Shown piece by piece: positions 16,878-24,974 of a DNA stretch of 64,000 nt (its first letter is position 1; every line of letters begins with the position of its first letter). Position numbers and translations under genes: made by a program. The stretch covers positions 138,516 through 202,515 of the forward strand of contig MKST01000002.1 of NCBI GenBank assembly GCA_001897355.1. The letters run 5' to 3'. A model generated the notes under the pieces. That model was not told the origin of the DNA. It did not search any database and saw only the letters and a list, made by a program, of their open reading frames with translations. This stretch comes from Solirubrobacterales bacterium 67-14. GTDB taxonomy: Bacteria; Actinomycetota; Thermoleophilia; Solirubrobacterales; 70-9.

Positions 16878-17573
16878 CTACGGGAGCCGCTTCGGCGGGA
16901 ACTCCCTCTGGTCCGGGTAGAAATCGGTCAGATCGGCGCCACGGAACTGCTCGCCCAGGCTGAGGTTGCAGACGCCGTCACCGGAGGCGAGTTCGAGCAG
17001 GAAGCCTTCGAGCGCGGCCTCCTGGTATCGCGGCCGCGGCGCTCCTGCCAGATACCGGACATGGCCCGGGTAACCCTTCACTCCGTCGGCCGGTCCCTTG
17101 ACCAGATAGGCGACGGCCTGCCGGCCGGCCAGCGAGGTGAGCTTTGCCTCCCGGTGCGGCGGCGGGAAGGAGCAGCCGAGCTCGACTTCGACCAGGGACG
17201 GCATCGACGAGGTCGTCGAGCCGGCCCGGAGGCGCTGTCCGTTCGCCAGCACGGAACTCACCTCGATCGGGATGATGTCCGTCTCGACCCGGCCGGGGGA
17301 TCCGTCTGCCCGGATCGCGGTCAGACCCGAGCGCGGCGTGCCGATCGTCCCACGAACCACCAGGTTGGAGGTCCGGGCGATCGCCCGGGGGCCTCTCATC
17401 GGCTGGTAGTCGTAGGTACATCCGACGATCGGCTCCTTCGTCTCCGACCTGGAGACGGGCACCACGGGCTCTGACTCGTCGCCCCCACAACCCCCGACGA
17501 TCAAGACGGAAAAGCCGATCCCAGCCAAACAACCCAACCAAGCAACCCGTCTAAGCAGAAGATTCAAGGCCAT
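16878..17573 (-). CDS. Lipoprotein of unknown function
   Basis: 231 aa. Basic start, hydrophobic stretch and lipobox (VGGC, about residue 29) followed by GGDESEPVV indicate an exported lipid-anchored protein. I do not recognise the mature domain. Visible points are single Cys residues in VGCTYDYQPM, LGCSFPPPH and GVCNLSLGEQF, which could form disulfides, and a beta-rich middle (SNLVVRGTIGTPRSG...VETDIIPIEVSSVL) recalling small secreted beta domains. The ATG at 17573 lies 4 nt after TAGTTT; a TTG two codons upstream is the track start. Confidence 0.72.
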   Translation of the reverse strand: MALNLLLRRVAWLGCLAGIGFSVLIVGGCGGDESEPVVPVSRSETKEPIVGCTYDYQPMRGPRAIARTSNLVVRGTIGTPRSGLTAIRADGSPGRVETDIIPIEVSSVLANGQRLRAGSTTSSMPSLVEVELGCSFPPPHREAKLTSLAGRQAVAYLVKGPADGVKGYPGHVRYLAGAPRPRYQEAALEGFLLELASGDGVCNLSLGEQFRGADLTDFYPDQREFPPKRLP

Positions 17574-17663
17574 ACCCAAACTACGAACAAAAGACCAAAT
17601 CGATCACAAGCAAGCCGCTAGCTTCGTCAAGGGTCAAGCGAAGAACCGAAAGCGGACATGCAC

Positions 17664-17780
17664 AAACGCCGTCAGCCGTGCGCTGGCAAGGAGTGAGTGA
17701 GGAGGCGCGGCGGGCGTGCTGGAAGTACGTTCGCAAGCCTTCGAACGAACGACGCCGCCAGCGTGCGGCTGACGGCGTTT
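17664..17780. repeat. 117-bp palindrome downstream of tRNA-Asp
   Basis: Arms 17664-17687 and 17757-17780 form a 24-bp stem. The outer 15 bp and inner 7 bp are perfect, and the two bases between can form G-U pairs in RNA. The loop of 69 bases contains its own short hairpin (17729-17734 with 17742-17747). It starts 25 nt beyond the 3' end of the minus-strand tRNA-Asp, so it may terminate that transcript. It may equally be a small palindromic insertion. Confidence 0.75.
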
Positions 17781-17804
17781 GGGCGTCCGCGACGCCACAA
17801 GCAA

Positions 17805-17878
17805 CGGGAGCGACGGGACTTGAACCCGCGGCCTCTGGCGTGACAGGCCAGCGCTCTAACCAACTGAGCTACGCCCCC
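17805..17878 (-). tRNA. tRNA-Asp (GTC)
   Basis: A 74-nt cloverleaf on the minus strand. The acceptor stem GGGGGCG/CGCTCCC has one G-T pair, the D-arm is GCTC-AGTTGGTTA-GAGC, the anticodon stem CTGGC/GCCAG holds loop CTGTCAC with anticodon GTC, and the T-arm is GCGGG-TTCAAGT-CCCGT. CCA is not encoded. Confidence 0.96.
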
Positions 17879-17963
17879 GTGAGGCGATCGGTCGAAACCG
17901 ACCGGGCGGGCATTATCGCAGTCTCGCTCGAATGGCGGCAGCCGACCCTCCCCGCAACCGGTT

Positions 17964-18004
17964 CCGGGGGCGATCGCCCACCAAATCGGTGGGTAAACGC
18001 CCCC
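17964..18004. repeat. 41-bp palindromic repeat, copy 1
   Basis: A palindrome with GGGGGCG/CGCCCCC outer arms and CCCACC/GGTGGG inner arms. On the minus strand it matches the sequence at 56546-56586 in all but about five of 41 positions. It lies between the 5' end of tRNA-Asp and the start of the FAH-family gene, so here it does not sit downstream of a plus-strand gene. Confidence 0.8.
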
Positions 18005-18048
18005 AGTTGCCGGGCCGGACTCGACGTTCGGGTTTTAGACTGGCGGCC

Positions 18049-18900
18049 ATGAGACTCGTCACCTACGCATCAGACCGGGGCCCGCGGGCCGGAGTCCAGA
18101 CCGATAAAGGCGTGATCGACGCCTGGGATCTGATCCGGGACGAGGGCGGTTCGAGCCTGAAGGAGCTACTCGCCTCGGGCCGTTTGGACGAAGTCCGAGC
18201 GGCGTTCGAGACCGGTGGCGGCGAGCCGCTCATGCTCGGCCCGGGCGGGATCCTCACCCCGATCCCCGACCCGGACAAGATCATCTGCATCGGGCTCAAC
18301 TACCGGGCTCATGCGGAGGAGACGGGCATGGACCCGCCCAAGGCTCCGACCATCTTCGGCAAGTACCGCAATGCGCTGGTCCCGGACGGTGCGACGGTCA
18401 CCCTGCCGGCGGCCAGCCGCAAGGTGGATTACGAGGCCGAGGTGGCTTTCGTGATCGGGCGGCGGGCCGGCGAGGTGAGTGTCGAGGATGCCCTCGACCA
18501 CGTCGCGGGCTACACCCTGCTCAATGACCTTTCGGCCCGTGACCTGCAGGGCCTGACCATGCAGTGGATGGCCGGCAAGGTGTTCGACGGTGCCGCGCCC
18601 TGCGGCCCGGCCCTGGTCACCCCGGACGAGGCCGGGCCCCACGACGGCATCGGCATCGCCATGCATGTCAACGGCGAGCAGCGCCAGAGCTCGAACACGG
18701 GCGATCTGATCTTCTCGATCCCGGAACTGGTCTCCACCCTCTCCACCTGGATGACGCTCGAACCGGGCGACATCATCGCCACCGGCACCCCTTCCGGCGT
18801 CGGCCTCGCGATGGACCCAAGGACCTGGCTCGAGGACGGCGACGAACTGCTCGTCAGCTCACCGCAGCTGGGTGAGCTGAAGACCAAGGTTTCCCGATAA
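18049..18900 (+). CDS. Fumarylacetoacetate hydrolase family protein
   Basis: 283 aa. FAH-superfamily enzyme (2-hydroxyhepta-2,4-diene-1,7-dioate isomerase / acylpyruvase-like). The family core starts at KIICIGLNYRAHAEETGM and carries the metal-binding acidic residues in DYEAEVAFVIGRRAG. LLNDLSARDLQ and GDIIATGTPSGVGLAMDP are the other signatures. Such enzymes cleave or isomerise C-C bonds of acylpyruvate-type acids with Mg2+ or Mn2+. The precise substrate is not inferable. ATG 18049 is 7 nt after TAGACT (leaderless). The track ORF start at 17932 runs through the palindromic repeat and is rejected. Confidence 0.93.
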   Translation: MRLVTYASDRGPRAGVQTDKGVIDAWDLIRDEGGSSLKELLASGRLDEVRAAFETGGGEPLMLGPGGILTPIPDPDKIICIGLNYRAHAEETGMDPPKAPTIFGKYRNALVPDGATVTLPAASRKVDYEAEVAFVIGRRAGEVSVEDALDHVAGYTLLNDLSARDLQGLTMQWMAGKVFDGAAPCGPALVTPDEAGPHDGIGIAMHVNGEQRQSSNTGDLIFSIPELVSTLSTWMTLEPGDIIATGTPSGVGLAMDPRTWLEDGDELLVSSPQLGELKTKVSR

Positions 18901-18912
18901 CCAGAACTCGGG

Positions 18913-20127
18913 CTAAGGGCGCTTCGCGCCGGCGAGTTCGTTTCTGACCATCGGGAGGTCGGCCGAGAGCGGGGCGCTCGGCGTGACGCTCGAGGCCGAG
19001 GCGCCGACCGGTCGGCTGCGCCGATGGGCGGCCGACCAGCGGACCCGGACCGGCCGGACCTTCATCAGGCGATTCCAGGTTTGGGTTCCGACCACGCCGT
19101 CGGCGGTCAGGCCGCGGTTCGCCTGGAAGCGACGGACCGCCCGGTAGGTGGCCTGGTTGAAGATCCCGGTCGGCTCCATCGAATTGCCGAGCGCGATCAG
19201 GTGCTGTTGCAGCCAGACCACCTGGTCACCGCGGTCACCGCGATCCAGCGAGACGTGGCCGGAGTAGGCCCGGTAGCGCGGAATCCGGTTGACCGCCTTG
19301 CCCAGGGCGGTCCATTCGGACGAGTTCGTTTCCTGCCAGGACCACCAGCTCGGGGCGGTGCCGTAGTTGAGCATGAAGCGGCGGAAGGCGAGCAGTTCCC
19401 GGCTGCCCGGGTTCTCGTAGGTCTGCCCGACCGGGTAGATCCGCCGTTTGTAGATGCTGTTCTGCTCCCAGGTGATCTCGAGCGAAGTCCGGACCGGATC
19501 TCCGATCGTGTGCCAGTAGACCTGCGGCACGTTCGCGGTCGCGGCGCCCGGGCCGAGGAAGACGGAGTAGGGGAAGGCGGGGTGGTAGTGGACGTAGGGG
19601 AAAGTCGAAAGCCCGAGCGGGAAACGATTCCCGACCAGGGCGCGAAGCTTGCGGATGTACCAGTCGGCCGCCGCGTACTTGCCTTCGTACTCGGCCTCGG
19701 CGTCGATCACGAAGCAGTCGGCGCCGCGACGCTTGGCCGCGGCCGAGACTTTCGCTTCGGCGATCGGGCGCTTGCCGTAGACGTACTGCCAGCCACAGAC
19801 CTTCAGTCCCGCCCGGTGGAGACGGGTGGTCAGGTTCCGGTTGAACTGGCTCCAGGTGCCGTCGCCGTCACCGGACTTGATGTAAAGCGCGCCGATCTTC
19901 GCCTGCCTGGCCTGGCGGATGATCGACCTGAGGTTGCCGCCGTTCGACTGGTCGACGTACCAGATCCACATTCCCGGTCGGGCGAACGGGTTCGCGCCGG
20001 CACGGGTCGATGGCGCGGGGATCGAGAGGGCCGCCTCGGCCTTTGGCAGGCTCGACTGGGATGTGATGAAGAGCACCGGCAACAGCAGGGCAAGCAGCCC
20101 GGCTCGCCGGCAGGAAGTCTTTGTCAT
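18913..20127 (-). CDS. Secreted glycoside-hydrolase-like TIM-barrel protein with peptidoglycan-binding domain
   Basis: 404 aa. Signal peptide (RRAGLLALLLPVLFITSQSSLPKAEA) followed by a TIM-barrel-like domain. RPGMWIWYVDQSNGGNLRSII starts it, YIKSGDGDGTW, VCGWQYVYGKR and CFVIDAEAEYEGKY (acidic strand end) continue it, and it resembles the glycoside-hydrolase-like DUF1906/GH25-type folds. At about 315-380 is a PG_binding_1 domain (LDRGDRGDQVVWLQQHLIALG...GVVGTQTWNRL). It probably acts on, or anchors to, the cell wall. ATG 20127 starts the signal peptide directly; the track start 54 codons upstream would place it internally. Confidence 0.85.
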   Translation of the reverse strand: MTKTSCRRAGLLALLLPVLFITSQSSLPKAEAALSIPAPSTRAGANPFARPGMWIWYVDQSNGGNLRSIIRQARQAKIGALYIKSGDGDGTWSQFNRNLTTRLHRAGLKVCGWQYVYGKRPIAEAKVSAAAKRRGADCFVIDAEAEYEGKYAAADWYIRKLRALVGNRFPLGLSTFPYVHYHPAFPYSVFLGPGAATANVPQVYWHTIGDPVRTSLEITWEQNSIYKRRIYPVGQTYENPGSRELLAFRRFMLNYGTAPSWWSWQETNSSEWTALGKAVNRIPRYRAYSGHVSLDRGDRGDQVVWLQQHLIALGNSMEPTGIFNQATYRAVRRFQANRGLTADGVVGTQTWNRLMKVRPVRVRWSAAHRRSRPVGASASSVTPSAPLSADLPMVRNELAGAKRP

Positions 20128-20269
20128 CAGGTTCTGGAACACGGTAAGAGCCAGTTCGGAGCGGGTGGCACTCGGCCGTTCCCCGTTTCCGGGCGCCCCG
20201 ACTCCGGAACCAGCGTCGCATGAGGCCGCTTGGACGAGACCCTTTCGGGCCTCGCCGGCAAGGTTTATT

Positions 20270-20596
20270 TCAGCCCTCCGCCGACTCACCCACCGCGAGC
20301 CAGATCACGCCGACGGCGATCAGCCCGATCGCGACCGTCCGTCCCGCGGTCACCGACTCCCCGAGCCAGGCGATGCCGAGCAGGGCGGTGCCCACTGCCC
20401 CGATGCCGACCCAGACCGCGTACCCGGTGCCGACCGGCAGCGCTCGCAGGGCCAGGCCGAGCAACGCGGCGCTGGCCAGGTAGACAGGCACGAAGACAGC
20501 GGTCGGGGCCAACCGGCTGAACCCATGTGATTCCTTCAGGGCGAGCGCCCACACGACTTCGAGCAGGCCGGCAATCAAAAGCAGAATCCAGGACAT
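20270..20596 (-). CDS. SMR-family transporter, probable guanidinium exporter
   Basis: 108 aa, four transmembrane helices, a standard small multidrug resistance protein. The central Glu of helix 1 is in [15 protein letters not shown] (about residue 13), as required for proton-coupled antiport, and the helix 2/3 signature [31 protein letters not shown] is intact. The LLEVVWA(L)...S pattern is nearer the SugE/Gdx subgroup than the polyaromatic-cation EmrE group. A guanidine-III riboswitch lies directly upstream, so the natural substrate is most probably guanidinium. A ribosome binding site (CAGGAGA) is well placed before the ATG. Some SMR proteins need a second subunit; none is adjacent, so a homodimer is likely. 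Confidence 0.93.
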   Translation of the reverse strand: MSWILLLIAGLLEVVWALALKESHGFSRLAPTAVFVPVYLASAALLGLALRALPVGTGYAVWVGIGAVGTALLGIAWLGESVTAGRTVAIGLIAVGVIWLAVGESAEG

Positions 20597-20625
20597 GATG
20601 GTCTCCTGACGTAGGTGCGAATGAA

Positions 20626-20668
20626 CCTGCGTCGTCGTCCTTGCCGGGTACGGCGCGTCTCGTCCGGG
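20626..20668 (-). ncRNA. Guanidine-III (ykkC-III) riboswitch
   Basis: On the minus strand, 30-70 nt before the SMR start codon, the RNA reads CCGGACGAG, then GCGCCGUACCCGG, then GGACGACGACGC. The first and second blocks match the ykkC-III consensus as I recall it from the Thermobifida fusca example, including the CCGG/CCGG helix and the GCGCCGU strand that pairs with the downstream ACG-rich segment. The ribosome binding site follows within about 20 nt, so guanidine binding probably exposes it. The 3' strand differs at a few positions from the T. fusca RNA. Confidence 0.85.
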
Positions 20669-20804
20669 ATCCTGAGGATCGACTTCCAGCTTAGGCGAAC
20701 CGGGGCCGCTCGGCCAGCAGCGTGACGAACGACACAGAAATGCCGATCCCCTGTAGCCTCACGGGTAGGGAGAAGTTCAATTTTCTGTTAGGGAGGAATC
20801 AAGG

Positions 20805-23279
20805 ATGCGTCGTTACGCCGTTTTGCTGGTCGCTCTGCTCGCCGGGGCACTGCTTGCCAGCGGGTTCACCACTGCCGCTTCGGCCAAGAAGAAGCAAAAG
20901 GCCGTCAAGCCGACGGTCAAGGTCCTGAACGCCAAGGCGAACCAGCTCGCCAAGGGCAAGGTCAAGCTTCGGGTCAAGGCCAACAAGGGTGCTCGGGTCC
21001 GGATCTCGGCCACGACCTACACCTTCGATACGGGCAACCAGACCCTGTTCAAGGCCCGCAAGGTCAAGCTGGGCAAGAAGCGCAGCAAGATCGTCACCGT
21101 GAAGATGGCCAGCGCCGTCAAGCCCGCCGTCAACAGCTGCCAGCTGCGCAAGCTGACGGTCAAGGCTAAGAACGGGAAGCGCAAGGCGAGCCGCACCCAG
21201 ACCGTCACGCGTGACCCGGCCGACTGTCAGCCCTCCACCGTCGACCTGAGCCGAGCCGACGACTGCGACTTCATCGCCAAGCCGAAGGAAGGCACCTGCC
21301 TGATGCCCTTCCCCGACGACTACTACACGGTCGACGACCCGTCCAGCCCGACCGGCAAGCGGATCCGCCTGACCGATGCGGCGATGCCGAAGAACCGTTA
21401 CGGCAAGCCGATCTCGGCCGCCAACTACGGCTACTCGGACGGCTTCAGCCAGGGCCAGGGAATCGTCGTGCGAGTCCCGGGACTCGACTCGATCGAGGCG
21501 GTCGACGCCAATGGCATGGTGCCGATCAACCACATCGGCGAGTACGCGAAGCCCGACCAGAAGGCCGTGATCATCAACGCCGACACCGGTGAGCGCCAGC
21601 CGATCTGGGTCAATGCCGACTCGAACGCGAGCGTGGACCGGCTCCGGGTGCTCGAGATCCATCCGGCCAAGAACTTCGATGCCGGAAGCCATTACATCGT
21701 TGCCCTGCGCAACCTCACCGACAAGAACGGCACTGCGCTCAAGGCACCGGATGCCTTCCGCTACTACCGCGACCAGATCAAGTCGGGCAAGCCGGAGATC
21801 GAAGGCCGTCGGGCCCACTTCGAGCAGATCTTCAAGGACCTGAAGAAGGCCGGCATCAAGCGAGGTGACCTCTACCTCGCCTGGGACTTCACCACGGCCA
21901 GCAACGAGAACAACTACAAGCGCGTGCTCAGCATGCGCGACCGGGCCTTCGCCGAGCTGGGCGACGACAAGATGGGCGACCAGATCGTCCAGGGTCACGC
22001 GCCGGACTTCCAGATCGACTCGGTGACCAACTACACCGCGGGCCAGAACTCGCAGATCGCCCGCAAGATCGTCGGCTCCTACACGGTGCCTTGTTTCCTG
22101 GCCCCGGACTGCGGCCCGGGCAGCACCATGGACCTCGACTCGAAGGGCCTGCCGACCGAGCACGGCACCTACGAGGCCAACATGGTCTGCATCATCCCGC
22201 GGGTCGGCCTCGACGGGCCGAATCCGGTCAAGACCCGGCCGATGGTCTTCGGCCACGGCCTCTTCGGTGATGCCTCGGGCGTCGACGGCGGCCCCAACCC
22301 GCCCCTGGCCCAGCACGGCATGACGATCTGCGCCACCGACGAGATCGGCATGTCGAACAAGGACGTCGGCCAGGTGATGACCAGCGCGCTGGCCGACCTG
22401 TCGCACTTCGACGTGCTGACCGACCGCCTCGCCCAGGCCATCCTCAACGAGCTCTACCTGGCCCGGCTGATGTACCACCCGCAGGGTCTCGGTAAGGACC
22501 CCGCCTTCCAGGACGGCGACGGGACGACACCCGGCGAGTCGGTGATCAAGACCGACCACGTCTACTACATGGGGGCCAGCCAGGGAGGGATCCTCGGCGG
22601 CGCCCTGACCGCGGTTTCGCCCGATTTCGTCCAGTCCTCATTGCTGGTCGGCGCGATGAACTACTCGATCCTGCTGCCGCGCTCGATCGACTTCGACCTC
22701 TACGGGGCGCTGCTCTACGGCGCCTACCGGACCGAGATCGAGCATCCGCTGCTCTTCCAGCTGATGCAGATGCTCTGGGACCGCAGCGAGCCGAACGGCT
22801 ACGCCCATGTGATGACCGACAACCCGCCGCCGAACACCCCGAAGCACCGGGTGACCCTGCAGATCGCGCTCGGCGACCACCAGGTCTCCAACTACGCGTC
22901 CGAGGTCATGGCCCGGACCCTCGGCATGAAGACGAATCCGGTGCCGGTCGACGAAGGTCGCTGGCCGAACTACGACGTGCTGTGGAACGTGCCGCGGCTG
23001 ACCGCCGGTGACTTCCCCTACCACGGCAACAACATCATCTACTTCGACGGCGGCCCGCCGCGAACCGATCCGGGCAACCCGTCGAAGACCATCGGCACCG
23101 ACCCGGCACCGTTCGAGAACCTGCCGAACCGGGTCGCGCAGGATCCGCACGGAGCGCCGGGCGGGGCCAGCGTGGCGGTCGCCCTGACCTCCAGCTTCCT
23201 GCAGCCGAACGGCTACATCGACGATGTCTGCTCGCCGAAGGCCTGTTACGGCGACGCCTGGGACGGCAGCCTGCCGTAA
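20805..23279 (+). CDS. Large secreted alpha/beta-hydrolase-like protein
   Basis: 824 aa. A signal peptide (YAVLLVALLAGALLASGFTTAASA) is followed by a Lys-rich N-terminal beta domain (about 25-140, VKPTVKVLNAKANQLAKGKVKLRVKA) with one Cys pair. The large body has FPDDYYTVDDPSSPTGKRIRL, VFGHGLFGDASG (oxyanion-type HG motif) and YYMGASQGGILGGAL (nucleophile elbow GxSxG, about residue 590). NIIYFDGG and a Cys-rich C-terminal end (VCSPKACYG) follow. It is probably an extracellular esterase/lipase-like enzyme of a family known mainly from actinobacteria and myxobacteria. A strong ribosome binding site (AGGGAGGA) precedes the ATG. Confidence 0.78.
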   Translation: MRRYAVLLVALLAGALLASGFTTAASAKKKQKAVKPTVKVLNAKANQLAKGKVKLRVKANKGARVRISATTYTFDTGNQTLFKARKVKLGKKRSKIVTVKMASAVKPAVNSCQLRKLTVKAKNGKRKASRTQTVTRDPADCQPSTVDLSRADDCDFIAKPKEGTCLMPFPDDYYTVDDPSSPTGKRIRLTDAAMPKNRYGKPISAANYGYSDGFSQGQGIVVRVPGLDSIEAVDANGMVPINHIGEYAKPDQKAVIINADTGERQPIWVNADSNASVDRLRVLEIHPAKNFDAGSHYIVALRNLTDKNGTALKAPDAFRYYRDQIKSGKPEIEGRRAHFEQIFKDLKKAGIKRGDLYLAWDFTTASNENNYKRVLSMRDRAFAELGDDKMGDQIVQGHAPDFQIDSVTNYTAGQNSQIARKIVGSYTVPCFLAPDCGPGSTMDLDSKGLPTEHGTYEANMVCIIPRVGLDGPNPVKTRPMVFGHGLFGDASGVDGGPNPPLAQHGMTICATDEIGMSNKDVGQVMTSALADLSHFDVLTDRLAQAILNELYLARLMYHPQGLGKDPAFQDGDGTTPGESVIKTDHVYYMGASQGGILGGALTAVSPDFVQSSLLVGAMNYSILLPRSIDFDLYGALLYGAYRTEIEHPLLFQLMQMLWDRSEPNGYAHVMTDNPPPNTPKHRVTLQIALGDHQVSNYASEVMARTLGMKTNPVPVDEGRWPNYDVLWNVPRLTAGDFPYHGNNIIYFDGGPPRTDPGNPSKTIGTDPAPFENLPNRVAQDPHGAPGGASVAVALTSSFLQPNGYIDDVCSPKACYGDAWDGSLP

Positions 23280-23307
23280 CGGGGAAGCCATCTCCGAGCA
23301 TCCTCAG

Positions 23308-23339
23308 AAAGCCCCGGCGCGGAAACGCCCGGGGCTTTT
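23308..23339 (+). terminator. Rho-independent terminator
   Basis: A GC-rich stem (AAAGCCCC-G-GCG with CGC-C-CGGGGCTTT) and a loop of about 6 nt, followed by TTTTC. It lies about 30 nt after the alpha/beta-hydrolase-like gene and before the convergent deacetylase gene. Confidence 0.88.
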
Positions 23340-23357
23340 CTGTTGCCCGGATAGCCG

Positions 23358-24593
23358 CTAGGGGACCGGGCGGTAGATCATCCGGTTGCCGAGCAGTTCG
23401 GAAACCGTGACCAGTTTGTAGCCACGCTGGCGGAGGCCGCGGATCGCGCCGGCCAGCGCGTCAACCGTGCCTCCGCGCGGGCCGCCGCCGTCGTGCATCA
23501 GGACGATCGAGCCGGGCCGCACGTCATGCAGGATGGTCGAACGGATCGAGGCCGAACCGGGCAGCTTCCAGTCGGTGGTGTCGACATCCCAGTTGATGAC
23601 CTTCATCCCGTTCTTGCGGGCCGAGTCCTTGAGCGACGAACTGACTGCCCCGTAGGGCGGGCGGAAGAGGCAGGGACGGAAACGGGTGACCTGTGTGATC
23701 GTCCTGCTGGCGTGACGGATATTGGAACCGGAGGGCAGCAGGTCGTGGTCGTAGCTGTGGTTCCCGATCTCGTGGCCGAGGGCGAGTACGCGACGGGCGT
23801 ATGAGGGGTAGCGGGCGACCTGCTGGCCGAGCTCGAAGAAGGTCGCCCGGACCTTGAAGCGCTTCAGGACATGCAGGACCTGGGGCGTGTAGTCGCTGGG
23901 GCCGTCGTCGAAGGTGAGGGCGACCCGTTTGCTGCCCCGGGGGCCGTTGGTCACGAACTCGCCGTTGCCGCCGGTGCAGCCGACCACCCGTACCGGGCGC
24001 AGGTCGTAGACGGCGCGGCGTTTCGCCGGGAAGTAGTCGAGGCACTCGTCGACCGGCCGGGCCATGGGGCCGCCCTGCGGGCACTTGCCGGAGTGGTCGG
24101 CGACCCGCCAGGCGTACTTGCCGACGGGCAGGCCGGCATCCCGCGGGTCGAAGGTGGCGACCAGCTTCAGCTCACCGACTTTCTTGACCTCGGCCCGGAT
24201 CACTTTGCTGGAGCGCACCTGCCCGGTTTCCGAGGTCCGGGAGACCCCGAGCACCTGGTAGGTGCGGGTCCGCCCGCCGAGGCAGATCCGCACGATCGTG
24301 GTGCCGCCCCGCGGGTTCATCTGCAGGCAGAGGTAGCGGTGGTTGCCACGCACGAAATCGGGCCGACGGTCGAGCTTGCCCATGTTGACCTTCTGGGTGG
24401 TACCGACCTGGAAGATCAGCGACTTCCCCTTCTGGATCAGCCCCGCGGACTGGATCGGGTTCTGACCGGCGCTGCTGGCGTTCGACGGGATCAGGAATAC
24501 CAGCCCCGCAACCAGCAGGAAGAAAGCGAGCAGCGCGAGCTGCTGGCGAAACCGATTCGCCGACCTGAGGGCGCCTGTCGACCGGTCCACCAT
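23358..24593 (-). CDS. Secreted polysaccharide deacetylase
   Basis: 411 aa. A short cytoplasmic start leads to a signal/anchor helix (QLALLAFFLLVAGLVFLIPSNASS). A beta-rich middle with several Cys (about 60-200) precedes a NodB domain: VALTFDDGPSDYTPQ (motif 1, with Asp base and Asp ligand), ATFFELGQQ, GHEIGNHSYDHDLL (His ligands), FRPPYGA (motif 3), INWDVDTTDW and VLMHDGG. It probably removes acetyl groups from cell-wall polysaccharide or peptidoglycan outside the membrane. The ATG at 24593 is 9 nt after a TATACT box; ATG 24599 is too close to it. The track start at 24833 overlaps a divergent gene and is rejected. Confidence 0.9.
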   Translation of the reverse strand: MVDRSTGALRSANRFRQQLALLAFFLLVAGLVFLIPSNASSAGQNPIQSAGLIQKGKSLIFQVGTTQKVNMGKLDRRPDFVRGNHRYLCLQMNPRGGTTIVRICLGGRTRTYQVLGVSRTSETGQVRSSKVIRAEVKKVGELKLVATFDPRDAGLPVGKYAWRVADHSGKCPQGGPMARPVDECLDYFPAKRRAVYDLRPVRVVGCTGGNGEFVTNGPRGSKRVALTFDDGPSDYTPQVLHVLKRFKVRATFFELGQQVARYPSYARRVLALGHEIGNHSYDHDLLPSGSNIRHASRTITQVTRFRPCLFRPPYGAVSSSLKDSARKNGMKVINWDVDTTDWKLPGSASIRSTILHDVRPGSIVLMHDGGGPRGGTVDALAGAIRGLRQRGYKLVTVSELLGNRMIYRPVP

Positions 24594-24649
24594 CGACATG
24601 CGAGTATAGGCGGGCGGTCGGGTCTCGACCCTTCCGCTTCCTCGCACCG

Positions 24650-24973
24650 ATGAATCCGTCGACAGCCCTGAAGTCCGCTCTCGTGATGTTCCTCCTCGTC
24701 GCTGTTCTAGCGGTGCTGCTCGCGGTCGCTTTGCCGAAGTCGTTCTTCGAGGACTGGGGCTGGCTCTCAGGCCCGGCCGCCTTGCTCCTGTGTGCCTTCG
24801 GCACGGCCCGGGTTCTCGGCCTGCCGGTGGCACGCACCCTGTTCGGGGTGGTGATCGCCGGCGTCCCGGGCCTGCTCGGGGTGGTGACCGGGGTTCACTG
24901 GCTTGGCACCTTGCTAGCGGTGGTCGCCTTCGCGGTCTGGTGCGGCTTCGGCCCGGAACCCCGCCGGCTCTGA
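24650..24973 (+). CDS. Small membrane protein of unknown function
   Basis: 107 aa with about four hydrophobic helices (ALVMFLLVAVLAVLLAVALP, LSGPAALLLCAFGTARVLGL, ARTLFGVVIAGVPGLLGVVTGV, WLGTLLAVVAFAVWCGFG). The layout resembles small actinobacterial integral membrane proteins with no known role. It is divergent from the deacetylase and ends 1 bp before the convergent EEP-family gene. Coding is supported by codon position GC and by fitting exactly between two other genes. Confidence 0.65.
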   Translation: MNPSTALKSALVMFLLVAVLAVLLAVALPKSFFEDWGWLSGPAALLLCAFGTARVLGLPVARTLFGVVIAGVPGLLGVVTGVHWLGTLLAVVAFAVWCGFGPEPRRL

Positions 24974-24974
24974 G

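Noticed and set aside
20799-22559. 586-aa antisense ORF opposite the large secreted hydrolase
   Set aside because: Shadow ORF with V/R/D-rich composition and no ribosome binding site; the opposite strand is clearly coding.
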